From positions 186,001-250,000 of the forward strand of contig NZ_QLMI01000005.1 in NCBI RefSeq assembly GCF_003259835.1: a stretch of 64,000 nucleotides of DNA, given 5' to 3'. Shown here in pieces: positions 35,609 to 44,181 of this stretch (within the stretch, counting starts at the first letter, position 1; each line of letters begins with the position of its first letter). The position numbers and the translations under genes are program-made. Source of the DNA: Flavobacterium aquaticum (GTDB lineage Bacteria; Bacteroidota; Bacteroidia; Flavobacteriales; Flavobacteriaceae). Under the pieces are notes generated by a model. It saw only the letters and a list, made by a program, of their open reading frames with translations. It was not told the origin of the DNA and did not search any database.

Positions 35609-36784
35609 TTAGTTTACAATAACTTTCTTAGTTGCTACTCCATTTTCAGAAGCTAATTGCACTAAATAAAATCCACTAGATAAGTTATTCACTTTGTATG
35701 AATTATCAACTCGCGTAGGGTTTTTAATTTCTTGGATGATTTGTCCGTTGATGTTGTATAAAACGATTGATTTTAACTCTGTTTCAGAAGAAATAGTTAC
35801 TTCGTTATTGATTGCAGGATTTGGGTAAATTGAAATTGTGTTTTCGAATGCAAAACTTTCAGAAGAAAGAATATCAACAGTATTACATTGAGTGATCCAA
35901 ATATCACAAACATAATTAGGATTGTCAATAAAAGGATTTCTATTTCCTTGAAAATTATAAATTGCATTGTTTTGTGCAATTTCTTTAGCAGAAACAGGAT
36001 CTTGTTTGTGCCACTTAATTAATAATAATATAAATGAATCAGAGAAAACTTTATTTGTAGAACCATCAAACATGTTTTTTGCTTCACAAGAACTTGCGTT
36101 AGCACCAATGTAAAAATCATCCATTAAACTCTCATATCGTGTAGCAAAATAAAAATAAGAACGAGCAATATCACCTTTAAATTCATCTATTGGTTCAAAT
36201 ACTGTTCCGGCAAAATCAGAAAATGGAGAAATAGTATTACTCCCTTTTTTAGAATTATTTATTGAATTACAAGGAATATTAGTAGCTCCAGTATTGCAAG
36301 GACTTGTAGAACCTGATACAATGCCAAATGGTAAATTATTTCTCCATCCATTTACTTTTCCATCAGCTGGGACAACATGAAATGGATCATTTTTCATTGG
36401 ATTATCACCATAATGATCGAAGTAAGATTGAGGAACTAAATGTTCTCTGTTATAACAATCTCCTTCATTATTATAACTACCACATTGATCTGTAGACGGT
36501 GTAAAAGGATAACTTCCTGTTTCTGGGCTTCCAATTATCTCAGAGTACATATCGTAAATACTATTGTCATTATCATCATATTGATCGTGAAATGTATTAT
36601 TGTTTGCATATAAAGTCCATAATGCTCCGTAACCTTGATCAACATGACCTGAGGTAATTATTGTACTTAACTGTGTCTTTAATGTATAACCACTTCCCGT
36701 TGCAGTACTATAATATCCAGCTGGAATTTGTGTCCAACCCATTAATGAACACAATAAAAACGTTAGTAGGTAATGTTTTTTCAT
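35609..36784 (-). CDS. secreted endonuclease I with T9SS sorting domain
   Basis: The 391-residue protein begins with a signal peptide (MKKHYLLTFLLCSLMGWTQ). It continues as an endonuclease I (EndA/Vvn type) domain with NREHLVPQSYF, DPFHVVPADGKVNGWRNN, RSYFYFATRY and WHKQDPVSAKE...NAIYNFQGNRNPFID, which hold the His/Asn/Glu metal site. Residues about 315-391 are a type A T9SS C-terminal sorting domain: SIYPNPA, IVLYNINGQII, LSSGFYLVQL and KKVIVN. The enzyme should be exported through the type IX system and act on extracellular DNA. Several Cys pairs fit an extracellular enzyme. The gene follows rsmB by seven bases. Confidence 0.93.
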   Translation of the reverse strand: MKKHYLLTFLLCSLMGWTQIPAGYYSTATGSGYTLKTQLSTIITSGHVDQGYGALWTLYANNNTFHDQYDDNDNSIYDMYSEIIGSPETGSYPFTPSTDQCGSYNNEGDCYNREHLVPQSYFDHYGDNPMKNDPFHVVPADGKVNGWRNNLPFGIVSGSTSPCNTGATNIPCNSINNSKKGSNTISPFSDFAGTVFEPIDEFKGDIARSYFYFATRYESLMDDFYIGANASSCEAKNMFDGSTNKVFSDSFILLLIKWHKQDPVSAKEIAQNNAIYNFQGNRNPFIDNPNYVCDIWITQCNTVDILSSESFAFENTISIYPNPAINNEVTISSETELKSIVLYNINGQIIQEIKNPTRVDNSYKVNNLSSGFYLVQLASENGVATKKVIVN

Positions 36785-36791
36785 ATCAATT

Positions 36792-38006
36792 TTATTTTTT
36801 TCTTTCTAATAATGCCATGTAAAATCCGTCGAAGCCACTTTCGTGAGCTAATACTTTTTGGTCTTTTACAAAGTTAAATTCTTTTCCAATTTCGGTGCTT
36901 AAGAAATGCTTAATTTGTTCTTGATTTTCTGAAGGTAATACCGAACAAGTTGCATAAACTAATTTTCCACCTGGTTTTACAATTTTTGAATAATTTTCTA
37001 ACACTTCAGCCTGAACTTTTCGAATATTATCAATAAATTCTGGTTGTAATTTCCATTTGCTATCAGGGTTTCTTTTTAAAACTCCTAATCCACTACAAGG
37101 TGCGTCAATTAAAACTCTATCGGCTTTTTCGTGTAATTTTTTTATCGTTTTAGTACTTTCAATAACTCTAGGTTCAATGTTGAAAGCACCGTTTCTTTTA
37201 GCTCTGATTTTTAATTGCTTTAATTTACTTTCGTACAAATCCATTGCAATTAATTGGCCTTTATTTTCCATTAAAGAAGCCAAATGCAAGGTTTTTCCAC
37301 CCGCACCCGCACAAGTATCCACAACGCGCATTCCTGGCTGAACATCTAAGAAATAAGCTACTAATTGAGAAGAAGCGTCTTGTACTTCAAATAAACCATC
37401 TTTAAAAGCATCTGTTAAAAAAACATTAGCTCTTTCTGTTAAAATTAAAGCATCTGGATAATCTTTATGAAACTCGGTTTCAATATTCAAATCCATTAAG
37501 ATAGCTCTTAATTTTTCTTTAGTTGTTTTAAGTTTATTTACTCTTAAAATTACTTTTGCTTGTTCGTTTTGAGCTGCTAATTCTTTAGTCCAAGTTTCTT
37601 CACCTAATTCCTTAACACCCAATTCGTCCATCCAATCTGGAATAGATTCTCTGAATTTTCTGGTTTTGGTTAATTCATCAAATTTTCCTTTGATTCTTCT
37701 AACCGGTGTATCTTCAAAATATTTCCAATCGGGTAGGGTATAACCTCGTAATACTGCCCATACGGCAAATATTCTCCAAATTTTATCTCTATCAAAAGGT
37801 TCTTTTACTTCTGCAATTTCGGTGTATAAACGTTTCCATCTTACGATTTCGTAAATGGTTTCAGCTACGAATTTTCTATCGTGACTTCCCCAACGTTTGT
37901 CTTTTTTTAAAGCTCTAGCAACAACTTTATCAGCGTATTCACCTTCGTTAAAAATCGCCATTAGCGAATCGATTGTTGTGAATACTAAATTTCTGTGTAA
38001 TCTCAT
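36792..38006 (-). CDS. RsmB/NOP2-like rRNA m5C methyltransferase
   Basis: The 404-residue protein is a NOL1/NOP2/Sun-family methyltransferase. The N-terminal NusB-like helical part (about 10-130) is followed by the SAM core: VVDTCAGAGGKTLHLA (motif I), LIDAPCSGLGVLKRNPD (catalytic Cys motif IV) and YATCSVLPSENQEQI (nucleophile motif VI). The target is probably a 16S rRNA cytosine, as for RsmB or RsmF; the exact site is not shown. It is the first gene of a two-gene operon with the endonuclease. Confidence 0.88.
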   Translation of the reverse strand: MRLHRNLVFTTIDSLMAIFNEGEYADKVVARALKKDKRWGSHDRKFVAETIYEIVRWKRLYTEIAEVKEPFDRDKIWRIFAVWAVLRGYTLPDWKYFEDTPVRRIKGKFDELTKTRKFRESIPDWMDELGVKELGEETWTKELAAQNEQAKVILRVNKLKTTKEKLRAILMDLNIETEFHKDYPDALILTERANVFLTDAFKDGLFEVQDASSQLVAYFLDVQPGMRVVDTCAGAGGKTLHLASLMENKGQLIAMDLYESKLKQLKIRAKRNGAFNIEPRVIESTKTIKKLHEKADRVLIDAPCSGLGVLKRNPDSKWKLQPEFIDNIRKVQAEVLENYSKIVKPGGKLVYATCSVLPSENQEQIKHFLSTEIGKEFNFVKDQKVLAHESGFDGFYMALLERKK

Positions 38007-38028
38007 TATTTATTTTAAATCAGCCTGC

Positions 38029-38061
38029 AAAGATACGAATAAAAATAAAAAAAGCTGCCAA
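38029..38061 (-). promoter_or_regulatory. promoter of the rsmB-like gene
   Basis: On the minus strand TTG (38061-38059), a 22-base spacer and a perfect TATCTTTG (38036-38029) lie 23 bases before the start codon. The promoter overlaps the terminator of the gene upstream. Confidence 0.5.
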
Positions 38062-38074
38062 AATTGACAGCTTT
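38049..38074 (-). terminator. terminator of the Tyr/Arg-rich protein gene
   Basis: On the minus strand AAAGCTGTCA pairs with TGGCAGCTTT with one mismatch, followed by a run of seven T residues. It lies just after the stop at 38080. Confidence 0.75.
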
Positions 38075-38079
38075 AATAT

Positions 38080-39243
38080 TTATCCTCTTCCGCTTCCTCT
38101 TCCTTCGGAACCTCTTGAGTTTGAATTGCCTCGTGGAGCACTATTTCTTGGTTGAGAGTTACCTCTTGAAGAATTTCCTCGATATTCAGAATTTCCTCTG
38201 TTTCCCGAACTTGAAATAGTTCCTCTGTCTTTAGAAGAATTACCTCTGTTTTCAGTATATTCTCTGCCACCATTTGATCTTGGACCTTCGTTTCTTCCTC
38301 TATTTTCGGTAGTAACTCTTGGAGAATTCCCTCTGTTTTCAGTTACAACTCGTGTACCAGAATTTCCTCTTGTTCCGTTACTTCTTGGAGTACTTGTTTC
38401 TGTTCTAGTTCTTGGCGTAGTTCCGTTAAATTCTCTTGTTTCACGATTTCCTCTTGGTGAGTTTGAAGTTATTTCGCTTCTATTTCGTGGCGAATTGATG
38501 TTTCTTCTTGAATCTAATTCATAACGGTTTGAATATCCTGAATTTCTATGTGCAAATGAACGATTTGGATATCTTCTTTCATAACCATTTCCTCTTCTAC
38601 CATAATAGTTGTTATAAACTGAAGCACATCTTCTGTGTGAAACATAGTGATAGCTGTGACCAAAATTAATATGAACATGAATGTGATTTCTGTATCTAAA
38701 AATTGGGAACGGATTCCAGTAATAGTAGTAACTTGGATAATAACCCCAATACCATGATGAATAATACGGACGATAGTTTCCTACCCAAAATGTATTATAA
38801 ATTACCGGAGTATGAACATAAACGGGCTCATAAATATAATTCGTACCATACATATAAACATCACCAACAACCTGAACTTGAACACGGTTATTGCTATCGC
38901 GTTCTACTTCAATGGTAGCTACATCTTGAAAAACATCTTTTTCTAAAACCGCTTGCACTACAACTAAATGTACATTGCCTTCAACCGTTTCAATAACTCT
39001 TAAATAATCAACGTAATTATCGTTATTCAAATCTAAATTAGAGATTTGAGTTTTTGGATCATTCAATCTTCTTTCAAAATCTTCTAAGTCTTTTGCATCA
39101 CCAAAAACAGTTGCAACCGCTCTTAAATCTAAGTTGTCGCTGATATCCGAATTTTTTGCTGTAACCGTAGTTTTTTCTTGTGCAAAAAGTGAACCTATCG
39201 TCAATGATGCCAGTAAGCTCAGATGTATCAATTTCGTTTTCAT
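38080..39243 (-). CDS. secreted protein with Tyr/Trp-rich middle and Arg-Gly-Asn-Ser tail
   Basis: The 387-residue protein has three parts after its signal peptide (MKTKLIHLSLLASLTIGSLFAQ). Residues about 30-130 are a folded-looking region with an EF-hand-like loop, DLNNDNYVDYLRV. Residues about 130-225 are extremely aromatic (WVGNYRPYYSSWYWGYYPSY) and include a His-rich strand, HIHVHINFGHSYHY. Residues about 225-387 are low-complexity Arg, Gly, Asn and Ser with repeated NRGNS and PRGNS units, strongly basic. Calcium binding is likely for the loop. The tail might bind polyanions such as DNA or wall polymers. No enzyme family is recognised, and no T9SS sorting domain is present. Confidence 0.7.
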   Translation of the reverse strand: MKTKLIHLSLLASLTIGSLFAQEKTTVTAKNSDISDNLDLRAVATVFGDAKDLEDFERRLNDPKTQISNLDLNNDNYVDYLRVIETVEGNVHLVVVQAVLEKDVFQDVATIEVERDSNNRVQVQVVGDVYMYGTNYIYEPVYVHTPVIYNTFWVGNYRPYYSSWYWGYYPSYYYYWNPFPIFRYRNHIHVHINFGHSYHYVSHRRCASVYNNYYGRRGNGYERRYPNRSFAHRNSGYSNRYELDSRRNINSPRNRSEITSNSPRGNRETREFNGTTPRTRTETSTPRSNGTRGNSGTRVVTENRGNSPRVTTENRGRNEGPRSNGGREYTENRGNSSKDRGTISSSGNRGNSEYRGNSSRGNSQPRNSAPRGNSNSRGSEGRGSGRG

Positions 39244-39353
39244 AATATATTCTTTTAAGGGTTCTTATTTCTATTTTAAGTTAACCAATTACTGTGCCAA
39301 AGTTTTTCAATACTAATCAATTTATTGATAATCAAATGTTTGTAAAATATATT

Positions 39354-39382
39354 TTTGCTTTGAAACATTTCCACTATATTTG
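39354..39382 (+). promoter_or_regulatory. promoter of the YCF48-like gene
   Basis: TTTG (39354-39357), a 17-base spacer and a perfect TATATTTG -7 box (39375-39382) lie 17 bases before the ATG at 39400. Confidence 0.6.
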
Positions 39383-39399
39383 AAAATAAAACCTATCCA

Positions 39400-40422
39400 A
39401 TGAAGAAAATAGTTGTATTTCTGTTATTCATAAGTATTTCAGTAGTAGCTCAAAGCAGAAAATTTAAATCGGAAGTAATTCTCGAAACGAAATTGAGTTG
39501 CAGAGCCATTTTTGTTGATGATGAAAAAGTATGGATGGGAATGGATAAAGGTCGTTACGGATTTTACGATAAGAAAAAAGATACTACCATTTTAAAAGAA
39601 ATTCAATCCGTTCCCCGAACTACCGAATTTAGAAGTATTGCAGGAACCAAAGAAGCTATTTTCATTCTAGCGGTTGGAAATCCAGCGATGTTGATTCGTA
39701 TTGATAAAAAAACGTTGGAAGAAACTGTTGTTTATAGAGAAGAACATGAAAAAGTGTTTTATGATAGTATGCAATTTGTGGATGATTTAAACGGATTTGC
39801 CATGGGTGACCCAATCGAAAACTGTTTAGCATTCATAAAAACTAACGATGGTGGCAAAACGTGGCAAAAAGTAAATTGCGATGTTTTACCAAAAGTTGCC
39901 GAAGGTGAAGCCGCTTTTGCAACTAGTAACACGAATTTAACTATAAAAGGGAAATCGATTTTTATGGTTTCTGGAGGAAAGAAATCGAGAGTTTTTGTTT
40001 CTAAGGATTTTGGTGCAACTTGGAAAGTATATGAAACGCCAATTGTTCAAGGCGAAATTATGACAGGAATTTTTACTGCTGATTTTTATAACGAAAAAAT
40101 CGGAATTATTGCAGGTGGAAATTACGAAAAACAAGACCAAAATTGGGCAAACAAAGCCATCACAAAAAACGGTGGAAAAACTTGGAAACTAATCGCCGAA
40201 AAAGAAGCTTTTGGTTACGCATCTTGTGTTCAATTTGTTCCGAATAGTAAAGGGAAACAGTTAATTTCTGTTGGTGGAACTGGAATGTTTTACTCGGCTG
40301 ATTTTGACAAAACTTGGACAAAATTCTCTGATGATAAAGATTTTTATACTTTTAGATTTGAATCAGAGAAAGTGTTTTATGCTACTGGAAGAAATAAGTT
40401 GGTTCGATTTCAAATGGAATAA
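39400..40422 (+). CDS. YCF48/BNR-repeat beta-propeller protein, secreted
   Basis: The 340-residue protein has a signal peptide (MKKIVVFLLFISISVVAQ) followed by propeller blades with Asp-box motifs: TNDGGKTWQ, SKDFGATWK, TKNGGKTWK and SADFDKTWT. This spacing is typical of YCF48/HCF136-like and sialidase-type propellers. Flavobacterial copies are often labelled oxidoreductase, but no cofactor or catalytic residues support that label. A binding or assembly role outside the cytoplasm is more reasonable. It is a single gene with its own promoter and terminator. Confidence 0.8.
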   Translation: MKKIVVFLLFISISVVAQSRKFKSEVILETKLSCRAIFVDDEKVWMGMDKGRYGFYDKKKDTTILKEIQSVPRTTEFRSIAGTKEAIFILAVGNPAMLIRIDKKTLEETVVYREEHEKVFYDSMQFVDDLNGFAMGDPIENCLAFIKTNDGGKTWQKVNCDVLPKVAEGEAAFATSNTNLTIKGKSIFMVSGGKKSRVFVSKDFGATWKVYETPIVQGEIMTGIFTADFYNEKIGIIAGGNYEKQDQNWANKAITKNGGKTWKLIAEKEAFGYASCVQFVPNSKGKQLISVGGTGMFYSADFDKTWTKFSDDKDFYTFRFESEKVFYATGRNKLVRFQME

Positions 40423-40423
40423 A

Positions 40424-40454
40424 AAAAAGCGCTCAACTTATGTTGAACGCTTTT
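40424..40454. terminator. bidirectional terminator between the propeller gene and the sigma operon
   Basis: AAAAGCGCTCAAC pairs with GTTGAACGCTTTT around TTAT with one mismatch. It lies between convergent genes. Confidence 0.85.
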
Positions 40455-40465
40455 AAGATTTATAA

Positions 40466-40915
40466 CTAACCTCTTCTTTTTTCGCGCATTTGTTTTAATA
40501 ATTCTCTATTAAAATCTTCTTCGGCTTTTTTTAGTTTGATGATTTTTTTGGCACTAATTACGCCTTGTAAATCTTTGATGAATTTCTTTTTTAAATTGAA
40601 TAAATCTTCTTCAATTTTTTCCATTTGTGCTAATGAATTAGACGCATCTTTTTCACTTAATTTTTCAACATTTCCAGGCTTGAATCGGTCTAAAATGCTT
40701 CTCATTTTTTCATGACGTAGCTCTGCCTGATTATCATCAAAAGCATTATAAATAGGCCAAAATTTTTGAGCTTCATCTGTAGTTAATTCTAATTGCTCAG
40801 TAATATAAGCCACTTTTAGTGCTTTTACTTTTTCTCTTTTTTCTTTAAACCCTTGAGAAAAAGATAACGATGTAACTAAAAGAAATATAATTGGAAGTAT
40901 GATTTTCGTTTTCAT
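40466..40915 (-). CDS. Spy/CpxP-like periplasmic protein (sensor of ECF sigma system)
   Basis: The 149-residue protein has a signal peptide (MKTKIILPIIFLLVTSLSFSQ) and a highly charged, all-helical mature part. The phrase LELTTDEAQKFWPIYNAFDDNQ corresponds to the LTxxQ helix of the Spy/CpxP family, and the end is very basic (KQMREKRRG). It is the third gene after an ECF sigma factor and a one-helix membrane protein. This suggests that it senses or buffers periplasmic stress for that system. Confidence 0.75.
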   Translation of the reverse strand: MKTKIILPIIFLLVTSLSFSQGFKEKREKVKALKVAYITEQLELTTDEAQKFWPIYNAFDDNQAELRHEKMRSILDRFKPGNVEKLSEKDASNSLAQMEKIEEDLFNLKKKFIKDLQGVISAKKIIKLKKAEEDFNRELLKQMREKRRG

Positions 40916-40927
40916 AATGGGTAAATT

Positions 40928-41350
40928 TTATTCGTTAATGTAATATTCTAGGTTTTCCGATTCGGAAAGATAATCTTCAACAGCATCAGGATTTGATTCG
41001 TTTAAAGATAAATTATTTTCTATTGCTGTAATATCTTCATCGGTTAAGTGTTTGGATAATTCTGTGATGCCAATTCCTTGTTGTTGAGATAAATAACTTT
41101 CAATGGTAGAAGCATCAAGCGAACTTTCCTTAGCCATATTGAAATAAACCGGAATGGCGATTGCGATTAAAAAAACAGCAGCAATAGCGCTTATCCAAAC
41201 TTGTTTTCTGTAGAATAAGGAAACTACTTTTGTTTCTTTTTCTATTGGAATTTGGGCCATCATTTTAGCTTCGAATTGCTCAAAGTAATTTTCTGGAACT
41301 TTAAATCCCGATTTTATTTCGTTTTTATTTTCTAAATCAAAAGGTTTCAT
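40928..41350 (-). CDS. single-pass membrane protein, probable anti-sigma factor
   Basis: The 140-residue protein has a cytoplasmic N-terminal segment of about 48 residues (FKVPENYFEQFEAKMMAQI), one transmembrane helix (about 52-70; VWISAIAAVFLIAIAIPVYF) and an acidic periplasmic tail. The topology and the position between the sigma gene and the Spy-like gene fit an anti-sigma factor. It has no recognisable zinc-binding HxxxCxxC motif. The sigma gene ends 30 bases upstream. Confidence 0.65.
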   Translation of the reverse strand: MKPFDLENKNEIKSGFKVPENYFEQFEAKMMAQIPIEKETKVVSLFYRKQVWISAIAAVFLIAIAIPVYFNMAKESSLDASTIESYLSQQQGIGITELSKHLTDEDITAIENNLSLNESNPDAVEDYLSESENLEYYINE

Positions 41351-41380
41351 ATCTATTGGACAAAAATTATTGGTAAAGGT

Positions 41381-41959
41381 TTAATGTGAATGTAAAAAAT
41401 CTTCAATTTTCTTAACTGCAATGTGGTAACTCGCCTTTAAAGCACCCACCGAAGTTTCTAGAGTTTCCGACATTTCTTCGTATTTTAATTCTTCAAAATA
41501 GCGCATTTTAAAAACCAATTGTTGCTTTTCAGGTAAAGTGGCAATTGCTTTTTGTAATTTCAGTTGAATTTCATCGCCATCAAAAAAAACATCACTTTCT
41601 AGTTTGTTTACGGCTTTTTGTTGGGCTTCTTCATTTGAAATCCCTTGTTTCTTTGCTCGCTGTTGCATAAAAGTAATGGCTTCATTAGTTGCAATTCGGT
41701 ACATCCAAGAATATAATTTGCTATCGCCTTTAAAATTTTTTAGATTTCCAAATACTTTTATAAATGTGTTTTGCAGCACATCATCAGCATCATCGTGACT
41801 CAAAACCATGTTTCTGATGTGATAATACAAGGGTTTTTGATACAATTGCAATAGCTTTCTAAACGCTTCATTTTGCGTTTTCGGGTTTAGTAATTCGGAA
41901 ATGAAAGCTTTTTCGTCTTGCAAAATGCTGAATTTGATTATAAGACTAAAGATATTCAA
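41381..41959 (-). CDS. ECF RNA polymerase sigma factor
   Basis: The 192-residue protein has region 2 (about 25-95; AFRKLLQLYQKPLYYHIRNM, HDDADDVLQNTFIKVFGNL, SKLYSWMYRIATNEA) and region 4 (about 130-185; LPEKQQLVFKMRYFEELKYEEMSE and GALKASYHIAVKKIE). The start at 41959 gives a hydrophobic lead (MNIFSLIIKF) that is unusual; a TTG 39 bases downstream would give the typical short N-terminus. It heads an operon with its likely anti-sigma factor and a Spy-like protein, and such sets usually respond to envelope stress. Confidence 0.9.
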   Translation of the reverse strand: MNIFSLIIKFSILQDEKAFISELLNPKTQNEAFRKLLQLYQKPLYYHIRNMVLSHDDADDVLQNTFIKVFGNLKNFKGDSKLYSWMYRIATNEAITFMQQRAKKQGISNEEAQQKAVNKLESDVFFDGDEIQLKLQKAIATLPEKQQLVFKMRYFEELKYEEMSETLETSVGALKASYHIAVKKIEDFLHSH

Positions 41960-42009
41960 AAAGGTTTAATTTTAATTTTTGTTTTAGTAAAAAAACGAGT
42001 TTCCCTTTG

Positions 42010-42017
42010 TAACTTTG
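42010..42017 (+). promoter_or_regulatory. -7 box of pdxH
   Basis: TAACTTTG is a perfect -7 sequence 22 bases before the pdxH ATG. No -33 TTG lies at the usual distance. Confidence 0.4.
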
Positions 42018-42039
42018 CTTTGTTGAAACAACTGTTATT

Positions 42040-42684
42040 ATGAAAGATTTAAGCAATTATAGAAAATCATACGAAAAGAGCGAGTTATTGGAAAACCAAA
42101 TTCCGGAAGATCCTATTAATTTATTCCATCGATGGTTTTACGAAGCGGAAGAATTAAATGCTGCAGAAGAAGTGAATGCGATGACCGTAACGACTATTGG
42201 TTTAGACGGTTTCCCGAAAGCTCGCGTGGTGTTGCTTAAGAAATTTAATGAAGAAGGTTTTATTTTTTACACCAATTATAATTCCGAAAAAGGAAAAGCT
42301 ATTTTAAATAATCCGAATGTGTGTTTATCGTTCTTTTGGCCAACGGTGGAACGTCAGATTATTATAAAAGGAATTGCTGAAAAAACGGCTGAGAATATTT
42401 CCGATAATTATTTTGCATCACGACCAGATGGAAGTAAGCTTGGTGCGATTGTTTCGCCACAAAGTGAAGTAATTCCGAATCGTGAATTTCTAGAAGAAAA
42501 TTTAAAACAGTTAGAAAAAGAGTGGGAGGGAAAAGAAATTTTGCGTCCGGCACATTGGGGTGGTTTTTTAGTACGACCAGTAGAAGTGGAGTTTTGGCAA
42601 GGAAGACCTAACCGTTTGCATGACCGAATTCGCTATCAATTAACCAATGAATACGATTGGAAAATAGAACGATTATCGCCTTGA
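42040..42684 (+). CDS. pdxH: pyridoxamine 5'-phosphate oxidase
   Basis: The 214-residue FMN enzyme oxidises pyridoxine or pyridoxamine phosphate to pyridoxal phosphate. It shows the family segments PINLFHRWFYEA, ARVVLLKKFNEEGFIFYTNY (FMN and phosphate site), LSFFWPTVERQIIIKG and a C-terminal FWQGRPNRLHDRIRY with the product-site Arg and His. Length is normal. It is monocistronic and divergent from the sigma operon. Confidence 0.96.
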   Translation: MKDLSNYRKSYEKSELLENQIPEDPINLFHRWFYEAEELNAAEEVNAMTVTTIGLDGFPKARVVLLKKFNEEGFIFYTNYNSEKGKAILNNPNVCLSFFWPTVERQIIIKGIAEKTAENISDNYFASRPDGSKLGAIVSPQSEVIPNREFLEENLKQLEKEWEGKEILRPAHWGGFLVRPVEVEFWQGRPNRLHDRIRYQLTNEYDWKIERLSP

Positions 42685-42710
42685 TAATCAATATTTTATA
42701 TTTTTAATTC

Positions 42711-42744
42711 AAAATCCTAAGTTTTTTAACTTGGGATTTTTTTA
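42711..42744 (+). terminator. pdxH terminator
   Basis: AAAATCCTAAGTT pairs with AACTTGGGATTTT with one wobble pair and is followed by a T-run. Confidence 0.8.
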
Positions 42745-42821
42745 TTCCTGTAAGTAAAGTTTTAAGTAATTGATATTCAAATGTTTAAAACGTTAAATTT
42801 TAATGCATTTCATCGATTTTT

Positions 42822-42852
42822 TTTGCAAGTTACCGATGATTTTGTACATTTG
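42822..42852 (+). promoter_or_regulatory. promoter of the CAP-domain gene
   Basis: TTTG (42822-42825), a 19-base spacer and a perfect TACATTTG (42845-42852) make an exact Bacteroidota promoter. The start codon follows 68 bases later. Confidence 0.68.
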
Positions 42853-42919
42853 TCCTGTTAATCAATCACTTAATCGATTTTTAGTATTTATTAACACAAC
42901 AACTTAAAACTCTCTACTT

Positions 42920-43411
42920 ATGAAAAAATTAATGATTACTCTTTTTGCCCTAACAATTAGTTTATCATCTTTAACATCATGTTCATCTGACAGTGAAAGT
43001 GTAAGCGAACCAATTGAAACTGCTAAAAACTACACACACAATGCTGGTGAGTTAGAATTATTAGATAAAGTTAATGAATACAGAGTTTCTATAGGATTAA
43101 ATCCATTGCAAATTATAGAGCATATTTCTTATAAATCTTCAGAACACAATGCTTATATGTTAGCTACACAAACGGTAACACATGAAGGTTTTGATCAAAG
43201 AAAATCAAATTTGCAATCGGTTTTAGGAGCTTATAGAGTAGGTGAAAATGTTGCTTTTGCTTATGCTACGGCACAATCTACAGTTAATGCTTGGGTAAAT
43301 AGTCCAAGTCATAAAGCAAATTTAGAAGGCGATTACACGCATTTTGGAGCTTCGATAAAAATGGATGAACAAGGTAGAAAATACTACACGAATATGTTCA
43401 TTAAAAAATAA
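42920..43411 (+). CDS. CAP (SCP/PR1) domain lipoprotein
   Basis: The 163-residue protein has a lipoprotein signal (LSSLTSCSSDS, Cys21) and a single CAP domain. The four conserved positions of the CAP cavity are visible in EHNAYMLATQTVTHEGF, VGENVAFAYATAQSTVNAWV and SPSHKANLEGDYTHFGAS. Bacterial CAP lipoproteins lie on the outer membrane or surface; their biochemical role is mostly unknown. The gene has its own promoter and terminator. Confidence 0.9.
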   Translation: MKKLMITLFALTISLSSLTSCSSDSESVSEPIETAKNYTHNAGELELLDKVNEYRVSIGLNPLQIIEHISYKSSEHNAYMLATQTVTHEGFDQRKSNLQSVLGAYRVGENVAFAYATAQSTVNAWVNSPSHKANLEGDYTHFGASIKMDEQGRKYYTNMFIKK

Positions 43412-43431
43412 AATTTCATGTTTGTTTATAG

Positions 43432-43468
43432 AAAAAGCAGCTGTTTTGAGAGAAATAGCTGCTTTTTT
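43432..43468 (+). terminator. terminator of the CAP gene
   Basis: AAAAAGCAGCT pairs with AGCTGCTTTTTT. The stem resembles that of the ridA terminator at 44654-44688. Confidence 0.82.
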
Positions 43469-43483
43469 GTATGTTTTAATTTT

Positions 43484-43520
43484 AACGTTCCGAAGCTATT
43501 GCTGTAAACATGTGTTAGCG
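43484..43520 (-). repeat. short element E with attC-like end words
   Basis: Read on the minus strand, GCTAACACATGTTTACAGC begins about nine bases after the stop of the lipoprotein gene, and GGAACGTTA closes the element. The first word resembles the AACANCGGTTT core with two changes, and the last matches the GAACGTTA end of element B. The similarity is suggestive only. Confidence 0.35.
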
Positions 43521-43528
43521 GTTCGGTT

Positions 43529-44098
43529 TTATTTTTCATTTTCTGTTTTAACTTCCGCAATTTTAATGAATTCAAACTTTTTATTTGCTTCGTTCCAATT
43601 CCAATATTTTTCAAGAGCTTCAATTCCTTCACCTAAATTCATTCCTGAAAGGCTTGTTATTAATAATGTACTTTCTTTGTCTGAATTAACCGAATTTCCA
43701 ATTCCTTCCCATTCGTCATCATTTGGTAAATCATAAACTTTTCCATCTCTGACATCTACCATTGCTCCAGAAATACAAGATGTTCCACATCCCCAAGTTA
43801 CAATAATGTAATTACCTGCAAAATTTACTTTTTCAATTTTATAAATTTCGGAAATAACTGTTTTATAACTTTTTGCAGTTGGATTGCTATTAAAATCTAT
43901 TTTAGCTTTTTCTGTTGTTTCTTTATATTCGGTTTTGTAATCTTTGAAAGTTATTTCAGATTTTTTTTCTGTAATCGTATCTTTCATTTCTGATTTCACT
44001 TCATTTTTTTCAGCTGAAGATTCTTTGCTTATTTCGGTTTTTTCTTTACAAGCAATTATAGACATTGCAATTATTACAGACAGAAGAATTTTTTTCAT
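43529..44098 (-). CDS. hypothetical lipoprotein, probable cassette gene
   Basis: The 189-residue protein has a lipoprotein signal (MKKILLSVIIAMSIIAC, Cys17) and a long charged linker rich in Lys and Glu (about 18-80). A globular end contains VNFAGNYIIVTWGCGTSC and ISGAMVDVRDGKVYDLP. That WGCGTxC phrase recurs in uncharacterised lipoproteins, and I do not know its function. The gene is flanked by the attC-like element B upstream and the short element E downstream. The promoter inside element B points into it. Confidence 0.6.
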   Translation of the reverse strand: MKKILLSVIIAMSIIACKEKTEISKESSAEKNEVKSEMKDTITEKKSEITFKDYKTEYKETTEKAKIDFNSNPTAKSYKTVISEIYKIEKVNFAGNYIIVTWGCGTSCISGAMVDVRDGKVYDLPNDDEWEGIGNSVNSDKESTLLITSLSGMNLGEGIEALEKYWNWNEANKKFEFIKIAEVKTENEK

Positions 44099-44181
44099 AA
44101 GTGATAAGTTTTAGATTTTCTTTTTAAACGTTGTAAAATTTGTTTTATTATCGAGTTTTTCCAAGTTCCGATGAACTGACG

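Noticed and set aside
38080..38560. Regularly spaced short DNA repeats resembling a repeat array
   Set aside because: The repeats are in frame and encode the Arg-Gly-Asn-Ser tail of a secreted protein. Spacing is irregular and there are no unique spacers, so it is not a CRISPR array.
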